Assembly: GCF_022374875.2 (NCBI RefSeq) | Contig: NZ_CP092427.2 | Coordinates: forward strand, 1,302,001-1,366,000 | DNA from: Mycolicibacterium rufum | Lineage (GTDB): Bacteria; Actinomycetota; Actinomycetes; Mycobacteriales; Mycobacteriaceae | DNA: 64,000 bases | Reading direction: 5' to 3' | Shown: positions 1 to 7,810 of the stretch, piece after piece | Position numbering within the stretch: position 1 is the stretch's first letter | Layout: each line of letters starts with the position of its first letter | Program-made: the position numbers and the translations under genes | The notes under the pieces: model-generated | The model's input: the letters and a program-made list of their open reading frames with translations, nothing else | Database searches by the model: none | Told to the model about the DNA's origin: nothing

Positions 1-29
1 TGGCCGACGTCCTCGAGTTCGCGGTGTGA
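1..29 (+). CDS. 3' end of an upstream gene (partial)
   Basis: The third reading frame is open from the left edge and reads ADVLEFAV before a TGA at 27-29. The stop lies three bases before the GTG of the next gene, so the two were probably co-transcribed. Eight residues are too few to name a family. It could be another member of the stress-gene cluster that follows, but nothing in the sequence proves it. Confidence 0.4.
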
Positions 30-32
30 CCG

Positions 33-878
33 GTGGCGACACCCGGTGCCGTCGTCGTGGGCATCGACGGCTCGAGTTCGGCCGTCGACGCCGCGGTGTG
101 GGCGGTCGAGGAAGCGGTGAGCCGCGAGACCGCCCTGCGGCTGGTGCTGGCCCTGGACACCGAGGACGCGGCCCGGCATCTGGCCGCGGCGGAGAGCGCC
201 GTGCAGGCCGCGTGCGCGCGGGTGGAGGCCACCGAACGGCCCGTCACCGTGGAGGCCGAGATCGTGCGCGACTCTGCGGTACACGCCCTGCGCGCCGCGT
301 CGCGCGGCGCGCAGATGCTCTGCGTCGGCTCGGTCGGGCTCGCCCACGGCGGCCTGACCCGGATGGGGTCGACCGCGGCGGCGCTGGCAACGACGGTGCA
401 CTGCCCACTGGCCATCATCCGTTCTCCCGCCACGGATTCAGGGTGGGTCGTCGTCGACGGGGGCGATGATGACGCGGCCGACACGGTGGTGCAGCGAGGG
501 GTGCAGGAGGCACTGCTGCGACGCTGCGCGCTGCGGGTGGTGACCACGTGGCCGTCCCGCTACACCGACATCCACGACGTCACCGCGGTGGCCGACGGGA
601 ACCGCCTCGCACGCGGGCGACTCGATCGTCGCCTGAACCACTGGCGCGCCCGCTTTCCCGGGCTCGACATCCAGGCCGTCGCGGTGCCGGGCAGCATCGT
701 CAACTATCTCGCCCGCCACGTCCGCTCGATCCGGCTCGTCGTGATTCCCCATGAGCGCGCCGACGCCGTCGCCGAGCTGGTCGGCCCGCGGCAGCAGGAC
801 GCGCCCGGCGACCTCGCCTTCGACGTCCTCGTGTGTGAGCCTCAGCGGGGCACCAACAGCAACGAGCAATCGGGGTAG
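33..878 (+). CDS. universal stress protein, tandem-domain
   Basis: This 281-residue protein consists of two UspA-like halves. The first has the N-terminal strand followed by GIDGSS (residues 10-15) and a full ATP-binding signature, G-x2-G-x9-G-S, around residues 97-112 (GSVG...GS). The second half is degenerate: it keeps the fold-like strand pattern but has no glycine-rich loop. Tandem proteins of this size are typical of mycobacterial dormancy (DosR) clusters, where they bind ATP and slow growth; that role is from family knowledge. The GTG start lies three bases after the previous stop, so translation is probably coupled. The 3' end overlaps the end of the convergent Usp gene by 37 bases. 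Its promoter would lie outside the window. Confidence 0.85.
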   Translation: MATPGAVVVGIDGSSSAVDAAVWAVEEAVSRETALRLVLALDTEDAARHLAAAESAVQAACARVEATERPVTVEAEIVRDSAVHALRAASRGAQMLCVGSVGLAHGGLTRMGSTAAALATTVHCPLAIIRSPATDSGWVVVDGGDDDAADTVVQRGVQEALLRRCALRVVTTWPSRYTDIHDVTAVADGNRLARGRLDRRLNHWRARFPGLDIQAVAVPGSIVNYLARHVRSIRLVVIPHERADAVAELVGPRQQDAPGDLAFDVLVCEPQRGTNSNEQSG

Positions 879-1594
879 CCCAGGATCGGGTGACAGGTCG
901 GCATCGCCAGGGTCGGCAAGGCGTCCGCGTCGGCCGGCCCGACGACGGCAAGCCCGACGTCGTCATGCGCCCCTGTGTCCCTGCCATATTGATGCCCTGA
1001 GCCGGCGGCGACGGTCTCGACGCGCACGTCGGGGAATCGCCGCACCCAGCTGTCGGCCCGCCGGTCGATCTGCCGCACCGCGCGGCCCCGCAGCCGGCCC
1101 TCGTGCATCGCGAGATGCACGACGTCGTCGTTACCGACGTCGTCGGTCAGCACCACCGAGATGACCCCGTCGGTGTGCGCCGTGCCGTCGGATCGGGTGC
1201 GGATGACGGCCACCGGGCACGCCGCGCCGCGGGCCAGCGCGGCGGCCACCGCCCCGATCACCGGTTCGATCATCGCGTGACGCGGCCGGGCCCCGATGCA
1301 CACCATCGCCGCTCGCTGCGACTCCCGGACCAGGACGTCCTCCGGTCGGCCGATGGTCCGGACACATTGCACGCGAACACTTTCAGCGGCAATCATGGCG
1401 ACGTCCTGCGCTTCCGGGAGAACCGCGTCGGCGGTGCCGCCGGGGTCGCGGGGGACGGCGTGCACGATGCGCAGGGGCAGGTCGCGGTCCACCGCTTCGG
1501 CGGCCGCCCAGCGGACGGCGTTGAGGGCGGCGTGCGAGCCGTCGACACCGACGACGACGGCGTGCCCCTGATCGGGCGGCGTGGCGGCTGGCAT
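842..1594 (-). CDS. universal stress protein, degenerate tandem type
   Basis: A 250-residue UspA-family protein. The first domain begins VVVGVDGS and has the C-terminal strand ACPVAVIR, but the ATP loop is altered: after CIGARPRH the expected G-x2-G spacing is lost, so nucleotide binding is doubtful. The second half is short and poorly conserved. The ATG lies only three bases downstream of the Rv1733c-like stop, so it is the last gene of a minus-strand operon that starts near 3.2 kb and is probably read from the DosR-box promoter at 3278. Hypoxia or nitric oxide induction is inferred from that box and the gene company. It overlaps the convergent plus-strand Usp gene by 37 bases. Confidence 0.8.
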   Translation of the reverse strand: MPAATPPDQGHAVVVGVDGSHAALNAVRWAAAEAVDRDLPLRIVHAVPRDPGGTADAVLPEAQDVAMIAAESVRVQCVRTIGRPEDVLVRESQRAAMVCIGARPRHAMIEPVIGAVAAALARGAACPVAVIRTRSDGTAHTDGVISVVLTDDVGNDDVVHLAMHEGRLRGRAVRQIDRRADSWVRRFPDVRVETVAAGSGHQYGRDTGAHDDVGLAVVGPADADALPTLAMPTCHPILGYPDCSLLLVPR

Positions 1595-1597
1595 CGT

Positions 1598-2185
1598 TCA
1601 GGCGTTGTTGTTGGTCCGGCCGCCGTTGTCGGCCAGACCGCCGAGTTCGCTGTCCCAGTCGGCGTAGCGTCCCCGGTCGAGGCGCATCCGCAGCACGGCC
1701 CACCCGGTGACGGCGAGGCCGACCGCGAGCGACCACACCGACACCGCGGCGATGACGGCCTGCACGGCCGCGTCCCGGTCCGTCGGCGGCGCGGCCCGGC
1801 GGTTGCCGGCCCGATCGACCCAAATCGTCACGTGGTCGCCGGCTTTGAGTTTGGCCGTGCGCATGTCGTCGGTGCGGGTGGCGCCGTTGAACTGCCACTG
1901 GATCGGCGAGAGGTACGGATTGTCGTAGGCCTGCGCCGTCGCCGTGCTGTCACGGGTCACGGTGGCCTCGATCTGCTGCCGCTCGGCGCGCTGGGTGGCG
2001 AAGGTGTGGGACAGGTCGTCGTGGACGGCGGTGCCTGCCGCCCCCGCGACGGGCACGGCCAGCAGGGCGACCACGACGATCAGCAACAGACACGCCGCCT
2101 CGACGCGGTCGCTGAGGCGAACCAACGGATGGCGGGCCAGAAGGCGCCGCGTCCAGACGTTGAGCCCGAAGATGTTGGTGTACAT
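1598..2185 (-). CDS. Rv1733c-like conserved membrane protein
   Basis: A 195-residue protein with two hydrophobic helices, at about residues 30-50 (ACLLLIVVVALLAVP...) and 143-165, flanking a soluble, probably extracytoplasmic domain. The pattern RNPLVR/RHPLVR, then a first helix, then AAGTAVHDD and a GDxVxIWVDxxG segment, matches the DosR-regulon antigen Rv1733c of M. tuberculosis; this is recognised from memory. Function is unknown in any species. The start has a GGAG ribosome site seven bases upstream. It sits 24 bases after the nitroreductase stop and three bases before the next Usp gene, so it is the middle gene of the operon. Confidence 0.8.
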   Translation of the reverse strand: MYTNIFGLNVWTRRLLARHPLVRLSDRVEAACLLLIVVVALLAVPVAGAAGTAVHDDLSHTFATQRAERQQIEATVTRDSTATAQAYDNPYLSPIQWQFNGATRTDDMRTAKLKAGDHVTIWVDRAGNRRAAPPTDRDAAVQAVIAAVSVWSLAVGLAVTGWAVLRMRLDRGRYADWDSELGGLADNGGRTNNNA

Positions 2186-2209
2186 GGTGACTCCGTATCG
2201 CTTTCCCGG

Positions 2210-3202
2210 TCAGTCGAAGGGGTGGCCGTCGAGCCGGGTGACCACCTCACCCAGGGGCCGGCGCGGCGTGCTGGGCAGCGGATCGGCGTTGACGGGCGCC
2301 CACCCGATACGCAGCAGCATCTGGGCGTGACCTTCGGATCCGAACACGTCCTCCCCGACCGCCGCGCGGATGTCGGGAATCTCCAGCGGACCGGTGATGG
2401 GGCAGCTCGCCAGCCCCGCCGCGGTGGCGGTGAGCAGCACCAGGCTGGTCGCCTCGCCGGCGCGCAGCTGCGACACCCGGTCGTCGGCGACCGTACCGAG
2501 CGCGATGACCGTGGCATTGTCCTGCGACGGTTCGGCGTCGTCGGGCTGCTTGAGGACCGCTCCCGCAAAGGACCGCGAGGGAATCACCGCGGCCGGATCG
2601 GGCGGCGGCGCACTGCGGGCGGGCACCCCGGCGGTAGACCCGTAACGTCCGCTCCACGTGGCGAGTTCGGCGAGGTAGCCGGGATCGTTGTTGTGCCGCC
2701 GCTCGGCGTCCATCACGCGGCGTTTGAGGGTGGTCAGTTCGTCGAACTGGCGCAGCATGACTCCCGCACGGGCCGCGCGCGCTCCCATCATCGCGATGTC
2801 ACCCTTGGGCACCGGCCAGGAACTGTAGTTGCGTCGGTCGGTGCGCCGCCGCGGAATCGCCGCTGCCAGAGCGATGTCCATCTCGGCCGGCGGATAGGGC
2901 TGCACCTCGAGGACGGCGAGGTGGTGCGGCTCTGCCGGATTGGGGAAGCGGTGCACCTTGACCTGCCAGCCCAGTGCAGCCAATGCGATCTGGGCGTGGT
3001 TCAGTGACGCGCCGCAGCTGAGCATCAGATCGCGGGCATCCGGATCGGTGTGCGGAAGCGCCAGATCGGGGTTGGCGTAGAGGTGGATGCTGTCCTGCCC
3101 GACTCGCCAGTCCCAGGGCTGCGAGTTGTGCACCGACGGAGCCCGTACGGCCAGCATCAGCGCTGACCGCACCGTCTCGGCGTCCGGGAAGTGCGAACTC
3201 AT
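2210..3202 (-). CDS. Acg/Rv3131-family FMN-binding nitroreductase-like protein
   Basis: A 330-residue member of the mycobacterial Acg (Rv2032)/Rv3127/Rv3131 family of DosR-regulated nitroreductase-fold proteins. The N-terminal segment LAVRAPSVHNSQPWDW is the family hallmark (flavin-binding part of the fold), and the C-terminal half carries the second nitroreductase subdomain (GLASCPITGPLEIPDIR). Family members bind FMN but classical nitroreductase activity has been hard to show; a flavin-sequestering role has been proposed. The ATG at 3202 is preferred because a GAGGGGG run lies upstream and the protein then begins like its relatives; a longer frame to 3247 has no ribosome site. A DosR-box palindrome lies 76 bases upstream. 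First gene of a three-gene operon. Confidence 0.86.
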   Translation of the reverse strand: MSSHFPDAETVRSALMLAVRAPSVHNSQPWDWRVGQDSIHLYANPDLALPHTDPDARDLMLSCGASLNHAQIALAALGWQVKVHRFPNPAEPHHLAVLEVQPYPPAEMDIALAAAIPRRRTDRRNYSSWPVPKGDIAMMGARAARAGVMLRQFDELTTLKRRVMDAERRHNNDPGYLAELATWSGRYGSTAGVPARSAPPPDPAAVIPSRSFAGAVLKQPDDAEPSQDNATVIALGTVADDRVSQLRAGEATSLVLLTATAAGLASCPITGPLEIPDIRAAVGEDVFGSEGHAQMLLRIGWAPVNADPLPSTPRRPLGEVVTRLDGHPFD

Positions 3203-3277
3203 CGGTGTGACGCCCCCTCGGCTGAAACATGGATTCGGTCTACTCATCAGGATGTCGTGTCGCCGCCACCGTGAAGA

Positions 3278-3291
3278 GGGTCTAAAGACCC
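3278..3291 (-). promoter_or_regulatory. DosR-box-like palindrome upstream of the nitroreductase operon
   Basis: The 14-mer GGGTCTAAAGACCC is a perfect palindrome and fits the central core of the DosR (DevR) binding motif, GGGnCnnnnGnCCC. It lies 76 bases before the ATG at 3202 in a short intergenic stretch, and every gene downstream belongs to a known DosR-regulon family. DosR is not encoded in the window, so control by it is inferred. Confidence 0.7.
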
Positions 3292-3322
3292 GGAACGTCG
3301 GTGACTTGCGGGCTCGCCCGCT

Positions 3323-4225
3323 TCAGGACCGCCGGGCGACGATGACGGGGATGCGCGCCGCCTGGGCGACGGTCCAGCTGACCGACCCGAGGAGCAGGCC
3401 GGCGAATCCGCCCCGACCGTGGCTGCCCACGACCAGCAGTTGGGCGTGACGCGATTGCTCCACGAGATGATGCGCGGGATTGTCCTGACCGACGATGCGG
3501 CGGACGGTGACATCGGGATAGCGCTCGCACCAACCGGCGAGTCGCTCGGCGAGTTCCTCGTCGGCTTGCTGGGCCAGTTCCTCACGCGGCACGTCGACGG
3601 AGAAGTCGCCGTTGTTCATCCAGGTGTGGATCGCCAGCAGGTTCACCCCGCGCCGGGACGCCTCGTCGAAAGCGATGGCGGTCGCCGACTCGCTGGCCGG
3701 CGAGCCGTCGATGCCGACGGCCACCGGGGCGTCGTTGCGGTAGAGGACCGGCTCCTCCTCGTGCACGATCACCACCGGGCAGTGCGCATGGTGCGCGAGA
3801 GCGGAACTGGTCGAGCCGAGAAGCATGCCCTGCAGCGCGCCGAGACCGCGACACCCGACGACCATCATCTCGGCGTCCTTGCTCATGTCGATCAACGCCG
3901 GCATCTTCGGTCCGGTCAGCACCCGCTGCTCCACCCGAACCGGCCTCGACTCGGCCAGCGCAGCCGTGACGACGTCGCGCGCATCGGCGACGACCTTGGC
4001 CGCCTGGCGGTCAAGTTCGGCCAGATAGTCGTCGGTGACGGGCAGATCCAGCCAGGCACCGATCTCCTCCGACGGCTGCACGTGCACGATGGCCAGCGGC
4101 AGGTTCCGCAGCGCCGCGTCGCGGGCCGCCCACTGCGCTGCCGCGTGGGAGGCGGCCGATCCGTCGACGGCGACGACGATGCCGTAGTGCCCGGAGCCGT
4201 GGTGTACCGACGAATTCGACGTCAT
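3323..4225 (-). CDS. universal stress protein, canonical tandem-domain (Rv2623/Rv2005c type)
   Basis: A 300-residue protein with two intact UspA domains. Each has the ATP-binding signature: GCRG-x9-GS in the first and GSHG-x9-GS in the second, with DGS motifs at the start of each (VAVDGS, VGIDGS). Length and layout match Rv2623, the ATP-binding tandem Usp whose nucleotide binding limits growth of M. tuberculosis. The ATG at 4225 has an excellent AGGAGG ribosome site; an upstream in-frame extension to 4507 is rejected because it lacks Usp features and crosses the promoter. Two DosR-box-like sites lie about 80-110 bases upstream. It is the only one of the three Usp genes here with both nucleotide sites complete. 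Confidence 0.9.
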   Translation of the reverse strand: MTSNSSVHHGSGHYGIVVAVDGSAASHAAAQWAARDAALRNLPLAIVHVQPSEEIGAWLDLPVTDDYLAELDRQAAKVVADARDVVTAALAESRPVRVEQRVLTGPKMPALIDMSKDAEMMVVGCRGLGALQGMLLGSTSSALAHHAHCPVVIVHEEEPVLYRNDAPVAVGIDGSPASESATAIAFDEASRRGVNLLAIHTWMNNGDFSVDVPREELAQQADEELAERLAGWCERYPDVTVRRIVGQDNPAHHLVEQSRHAQLLVVGSHGRGGFAGLLLGSVSWTVAQAARIPVIVARRS

Positions 4226-4303
4226 CTCTTCCTCCTTGCCCGCGGCGCCGGTGAGGTCCGCGCCCGATGACTCAACGCTAGGGAGTCCAGCCGCCGCGTT
4301 CGC

Positions 4304-4338
4304 GGGGCGTTGGTCCTCAGTACAGGGCCGAAAGACCC
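4304..4338 (-). promoter_or_regulatory. tandem DosR-box-like sites upstream of the tandem Usp gene
   Basis: Two 14-mers fit the DosR core GGGnCnnnnGnCCC: GGGGCGTTGGTCCT at 4304-4317 (one mismatch in the last C) and GGGCCGAAAGACCC at 4325-4338. Their centres are 21 bases apart, two helical turns, so dimers would bind the same face of the DNA. Paired boxes are common at strongly induced DosR promoters. The pair lies 79-113 bases before the Usp ATG at 4225 and just behind the stop of the RafH-like gene at 4363. Confidence 0.65.
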
Positions 4339-4362
4339 TCACGGCTTCCGGGATTCGGCGCG

Positions 4363-5169
4363 TTACCCTGCCGGCGTGACGAGGCCGTAGTGGCCGTCGT
4401 ACCGGTGGTAGAGCACGCCGGCCCGGCCGGCGGCGGCATCGATGAAGAACAGGAACGGAAGTCCGAGCAACCGCAGCCGCTCGGGGGCGTCCTGCTCGCG
4501 CAGGCACGGCGGCGGATGCGGGCTCACGGTGACGGCGTGGGAGAACGGAGCGAGCTCGTCGGCCACCGAGGGAGCCACCAGGGCCAGCCGGTACGCCGCG
4601 GGTCCGCTGCGGTAGAGCACGCCGACGACGCCGGAACCCTTCTCGGTGAACAGGTGGAAGTCGTAATCCAGCAGCTCCATCTCGTCGATGGCGTCGTCGA
4701 TGGTGCAGGGCGTCATGGTGAACGACTTGCGCCGGATCACCCGCTGATCGGCGGGATGCGCGAAGTGGTTGAGCCGCTGGGCCGGTCGCGCCTCGTGCCG
4801 CCAGGACCGCCTGCCGTCGGCGCGGTCCCCCCGGCGCACCTCGAAGTGTTCGGCGACATGTTCGAGGCGGCGTCGCAGGCGGGCCTCGAGCAGATCGACG
4901 GCCTCGTGCGCGGTGGCGGCGTGCACCTGGACGCGGACGAGCCTGCCGTTGACGTCGAGGTTGGCCTGCGCGACCACCGGTGACTCGACCGCGGGGTCGT
5001 GGTGGCGGCTCAGTCGCACGCGCGCGTAGAGCACCGGACGGTGCGAGAGCCGCCCCAGTTCCCCGATCTTCTTGCGGGCGTAGTCGGCCGCTCCGGGGAG
5101 GTCACCGCGGGTGGTGACGTCGACATCGATGACCTGGGGCTCCTGAGAGACCTGCACTCCGTTGCTCAT
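4363..5169 (-). CDS. RafH/Rv0079-like ribosome hibernation factor
   Basis: A 268-residue protein with an N-terminal S30AE/HPF domain (about residues 12-110: DVTTRGDLPGAADYARKKI...ARVRLSRHHDPAVESP) and a C-terminal S30AE_C-type segment (RKSFTMTPCTIDDAIDEMELLDYDFHLF). A second, shorter copy of the C-terminal motif follows (LLGLPFLFFID...GVLYHRYDGHYGLVTPAG). This double C-terminus matches Rv0079 and the M. smegmatis RafH factor, DosR-induced proteins that bind and stabilise idle ribosomes under hypoxia; that is family knowledge. A DosR-box-like sequence lies 36-49 bases upstream of the ATG. The gene is single, with its own promoter, and the next gene downstream has its own boxes. Confidence 0.85.
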   Translation of the reverse strand: MSNGVQVSQEPQVIDVDVTTRGDLPGAADYARKKIGELGRLSHRPVLYARVRLSRHHDPAVESPVVAQANLDVNGRLVRVQVHAATAHEAVDLLEARLRRRLEHVAEHFEVRRGDRADGRRSWRHEARPAQRLNHFAHPADQRVIRRKSFTMTPCTIDDAIDEMELLDYDFHLFTEKGSGVVGVLYRSGPAAYRLALVAPSVADELAPFSHAVTVSPHPPPCLREQDAPERLRLLGLPFLFFIDAAAGRAGVLYHRYDGHYGLVTPAG

Positions 5170-5204
5170 ACGTCCTTGCTACGTCGCGCGGCGCAGTGCA
5201 GTTA

Positions 5205-5218
5205 GGGCCAAAAGTCAC
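5205..5218 (-). promoter_or_regulatory. DosR-box-like site upstream of the RafH-like gene
   Basis: GGGCCAAAAGTCAC matches the DosR core GGGnCnnnnGnCCC at all but one fixed position. It lies 36-49 bases before the ATG at 5169, in the 80-base gap behind the convergently placed end of the PE-PPE-domain gene. Orientation and distance fit an activator site near the -35 region. Confidence 0.55.
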
Positions 5219-5249
5219 AGCGTGCGTTGGCAACCAGTCCACGGTCGGG

Positions 5250-6560
5250 TCACGATGCCGCTTTCATCGGATCGGGGACGTCTGTGCTTGCGGAGTCCCC
5301 GGACGACGTCGCGGGTGACGTCGCCGGGCGGCTCGATTCGCTGTCGGCGTCGCCGTCGTGACCGCTGGAGTCGCTGACGGTGGCGTCCCCGACATCCGCC
5401 GGGTCGGTGCCGGCCGAGTCGGTGTCGCGGCGCTCCGGTGCCGGGTCAGTATCGGTGTCGGTTTCTGTGTCGGTGTCGGTGTCGGTGTCCGTGACGTCCT
5501 CGTCCGAAGCAACGAACTCGGACGCATCGTCGTCGGAAGCGGCGTCGGATGCGGCGTCATCGGTCGGCGTCTGGTCCGGTGCGGCCGATTCCGTCGCTTC
5601 GTCGGTCGGCGGGGTGGGCTCGTCAGCCGCGGATGCCGGTTCGGCGGCACCGACGGGAACCCGCGTCACCAGCGATGTCAGGGCGGTGGCGGGTGGGGGG
5701 TCATTGCGGCTGTACCCGGCATCGATCGTGGCCTTCAGTTCGGCTTCCCGGGAGGCCAGGGACGGGAACAGCCGGACGAGCGGCAGCTTCTCGGTCGGCA
5801 CCAGGTAGTGAGTCGTCGTGCCGCCCTTGGCATTCACGTCGACGTCGATGTTCTCGGCGGGCACCGCCGACAGGTCGGCGAACATCACCGGCACGTGAAC
5901 GAAGATCGAGCCCGCCACCGCGTTGGCGACGGCGAGCAGGTTCCACCACCGGTCCGGAAAATCGGCCATGCCGTCGTACTCACCGGTGACGACGATGATG
6001 TCGTAGGCGGTTTCGGGCGCGGGCTGATAGGTGTAATCCAGGCGCGAGTCGTAGCGGGCCTTGTCGATGAGCGACTGCCGACTGGAGTCGGCGACCACGA
6101 TGAAGGTGATCTCGTTCTTGCCGGGCGCGTCCGGGTCGGCGTCCATCTGGCGCAGCACCTCATTGACCACGAGAGAGCCGGCCGACAGACCGACGACGGT
6201 CACCTTCTCCCCGTTGATCGGTTGGCCGTGGGCGTCGGTGCCCAACCGGCCCAGCGCGGCGTCGATCTGGGCGTTCAGATTGGTGACGCCGACATCGATC
6301 GACGCACCCAGGGTGAGGTCGTCGCTGCCCGTGTAGGGCGCGGCCTGCGCGGGCCAGTTCACGCTCACGCGGGGCTGACCTTTGAGGGTTCCGCCGAGTA
6401 GCTCTGCCATGACGATGTCGCTGAGCGAGGGCGTCGCGATGCCGCCGATCACCAGCGCGGTGCTGCTTGCCCACGCGGGTGTCGCTGCCGCGGCCGCGAC
6501 ACTCACCGCTGCGAGCAGAGCCCCGCAGGCAACGCCGGCTCTGCGCAGGCTGAAGGGCAT
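5250..6560 (-). CDS. secreted PE-PPE-domain (alpha/beta hydrolase) protein with acidic repeat tail
   Basis: A 436-residue exported protein. Residues 1-31 form a Sec signal peptide (MPFSLRRAG, an Ala/Val-rich core, then ATPAWA-S). Residues about 35-290 match the PE-PPE domain, an alpha/beta serine hydrolase fold, with the nucleophile elbow GLSAGS (near residue 125) and the family phrases VIGGIATPSLSDIV and YxGxADFPDRWWNLLAVANA. There is no PE or PPE N-terminus, as in other stand-alone mycobacterial members. The last 120 residues are low-complexity Asp/Thr/Ser/Ala, including a (Asp-Thr)n run, and may span the cell wall. The ATG at 6560 has an AGGAG site; the longer frame to 6665 lacks one. Substrate unknown; esterase activity toward lipids is inferred from relatives. 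Confidence 0.82.
   Translation of the reverse strand: MPFSLRRAGVACGALLAAVSVAAAAATPAWASSTALVIGGIATPSLSDIVMAELLGGTLKGQPRVSVNWPAQAAPYTGSDDLTLGASIDVGVTNLNAQIDAALGRLGTDAHGQPINGEKVTVVGLSAGSLVVNEVLRQMDADPDAPGKNEITFIVVADSSRQSLIDKARYDSRLDYTYQPAPETAYDIIVVTGEYDGMADFPDRWWNLLAVANAVAGSIFVHVPVMFADLSAVPAENIDVDVNAKGGTTTHYLVPTEKLPLVRLFPSLASREAELKATIDAGYSRNDPPPATALTSLVTRVPVGAAEPASAADEPTPPTDEATESAAPDQTPTDDAASDAASDDDASEFVASDEDVTDTDTDTDTETDTDTDPAPERRDTDSAGTDPADVGDATVSDSSGHDGDADSESSRPATSPATSSGDSASTDVPDPMKAAS
5447..5493. repeat. GTCGGT hexamer tandem repeat coding for Asp-Thr dipeptides
   Basis: About seven imperfect copies of the hexamer GTGTCG/GTCGGT in tandem. Read on the minus strand they give an alternating Asp-Thr tract, with one Glu-Thr, in the tail of the PE-PPE-domain protein. 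Hexamer slippage would change the tail length in steps of two residues without breaking the frame. Confidence 0.8.
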
Positions 6561-7049
6561 CGGGTCTCCTGGGAAAGTCGTCGGGGCGCGACCGAGAGGT
6601 GGCGACAGCAGCAGCATAGGGGGTGCCCCGAAAAGCCGCACAGCAAATACAACAATTCGACGCACCAGCAGATCAGCAAAGCGCTATCCGGACGGATTGC
6701 GTCCGTCGGCTGTGCGGACGTCGCCGTCACCAGGCTGCCTCGAACAGCTCTGACGGAGAGCCGAATCGTCGCACTCGTCAATTCACGAAGCGCGCTACTG
6801 CCGTGACACGCCCCCATGAGCTAATTCAGCGCGCAGATCGCAGCACAAGATCACCACGGTCGCTCTTCGCCGTGAAGACATGTCTCCACGCGCGCGTGAG
6901 ACCGCGCGGAACGACGACCTGTACTTGACGTCGGAGAAAGTCATGGACGACCGCCAGCAAAGCACTCATCGCGGGGTCGGCATCCGACGGGCGGCGCAAT
7001 GCACCCGTCGGACATCTCCCCTTTCGACGGCACGCGGGCCCATGGCGGC
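6561..7049. other. 489-base intergenic region without a recognisable gene
   Basis: The region holds the upstream DNA of the minus-strand PE-PPE-domain gene and the 3' flank of the TetR gene. It is locally less GC-rich than its surroundings, with A/C-rich stretches around 6630-6690. Short open frames exist on both strands, but none has a plausible ribosome site together with a protein-like composition. No convincing hairpin, tRNA or regulator motif was found. Confidence 0.5.
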
Positions 7050-7733
7050 TCATCGACGACGTCGACGGGCTCCTCGACCGGTTGCGTCGCCGGACGCCGT
7101 TGGCGCGGCATCACCGGTACCGGGCCCGTAGAACGCGAGGAACGTCGCCACCCCCGCACGGACGTGTCGATCGACATCGAGGTCGGACATCGTCTGTGGA
7201 CCTCCGAAGAACAGGGCCCGGTCGATCGACTTGCCCACGGCCAGGAAGGCGAAATGTTCGGCCGCCAGCAGAGGGTCGGGCACGGCGAGCGCACCTCTGC
7301 TGTCGAGCTGCTCGAACACGTCGGCCAGCGCCTGCAGTGTCCGCGCCGGTGCGTGGTCGTAATACATCGCCGCGAGCTCGGGCTCCCGGCCGGCCTCGGC
7401 GACGATGAGCCTGCGCAGTTGCACGACGGGTTCAGCCAGGACAGAGTGCAGGTACTCGACCGCCAGATCGGCGAGATCCTCTGCCACATCATCGCTTTCG
7501 ACGAGTCCGGCGATCCGCGCGGTGAACGGTTCCACCGTGCTGCCGACGACATGCGCGACGATCGCCATCAGCAGCTCGCGTTTGTCGCCGAAGTGCTTGT
7601 ACACCGTCTGCTTGGACACGGCCGCCGCCGCGGCGATCTGGTCGACGCTGGTCCCGCGATAACCGTGCGCAAGGAAGAGCTCACGGCCCGCGGACAGGAT
7701 CGCCCCCTGCTTGGCCTCGGACCGTGTCGGCAT
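7050..7733 (-). CDS. TetR-family repressor, divergent from a DUF998 protein
   Basis: A 227-residue regulator. Residues about 10-55 form the TetR helix-turn-helix (LFLAHGYRGTSVDQIAAAAAVSKQTVYKHFGDKRELL), and the rest resembles the AefR/TetR_C_7-type ligand domain (ARIAGLVESDDVAEDLADLAVEYLHSVL). An Arg-rich tail ends the protein. The ATG has a GGGAG ribosome site. It is transcribed divergently from the DUF998 gene, 77 bases away, and two near-identical 15-base palindromes fill the gap. The protein therefore probably represses itself and the neighbour until an unknown ligand binds; that is inference from layout. Confidence 0.85.
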   Translation of the reverse strand: MPTRSEAKQGAILSAGRELFLAHGYRGTSVDQIAAAAAVSKQTVYKHFGDKRELLMAIVAHVVGSTVEPFTARIAGLVESDDVAEDLADLAVEYLHSVLAEPVVQLRRLIVAEAGREPELAAMYYDHAPARTLQALADVFEQLDSRGALAVPDPLLAAEHFAFLAVGKSIDRALFFGGPQTMSDLDVDRHVRAGVATFLAFYGPGTGDAAPTASGDATGRGARRRRR

Positions 7734-7752
7734 CGGGCTCCCTTTCGTCAGT

Positions 7753-7794
7753 ACTGGACAGTCTAGTTCCAGTATGGGTACTGTACGGTCCAGT
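7753..7794. promoter_or_regulatory. twin TetR operators (7753-7767 and 7780-7794)
   Basis: ACTGGACAGTCTAGT and ACTGTACGGTCCAGT are each 15-base palindromes with one mismatch and share the consensus ACTGGACnGTCCAGT. Centres are 27 bases apart. They occupy most of the 77-base gap between the divergent TetR and DUF998 start codons, the expected place for an autoregulatory operator pair. Confidence 0.72.
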
Positions 7795-7810
7795 TCCGAG
7801 GAGGCCTGCT

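Noticed and set aside
4226..4507. N-terminal extension of the tandem Usp protein
   Set aside because: The extension is Arg/Pro-rich, spans the DosR boxes and ignores the AGGAGG site in front of 4225.
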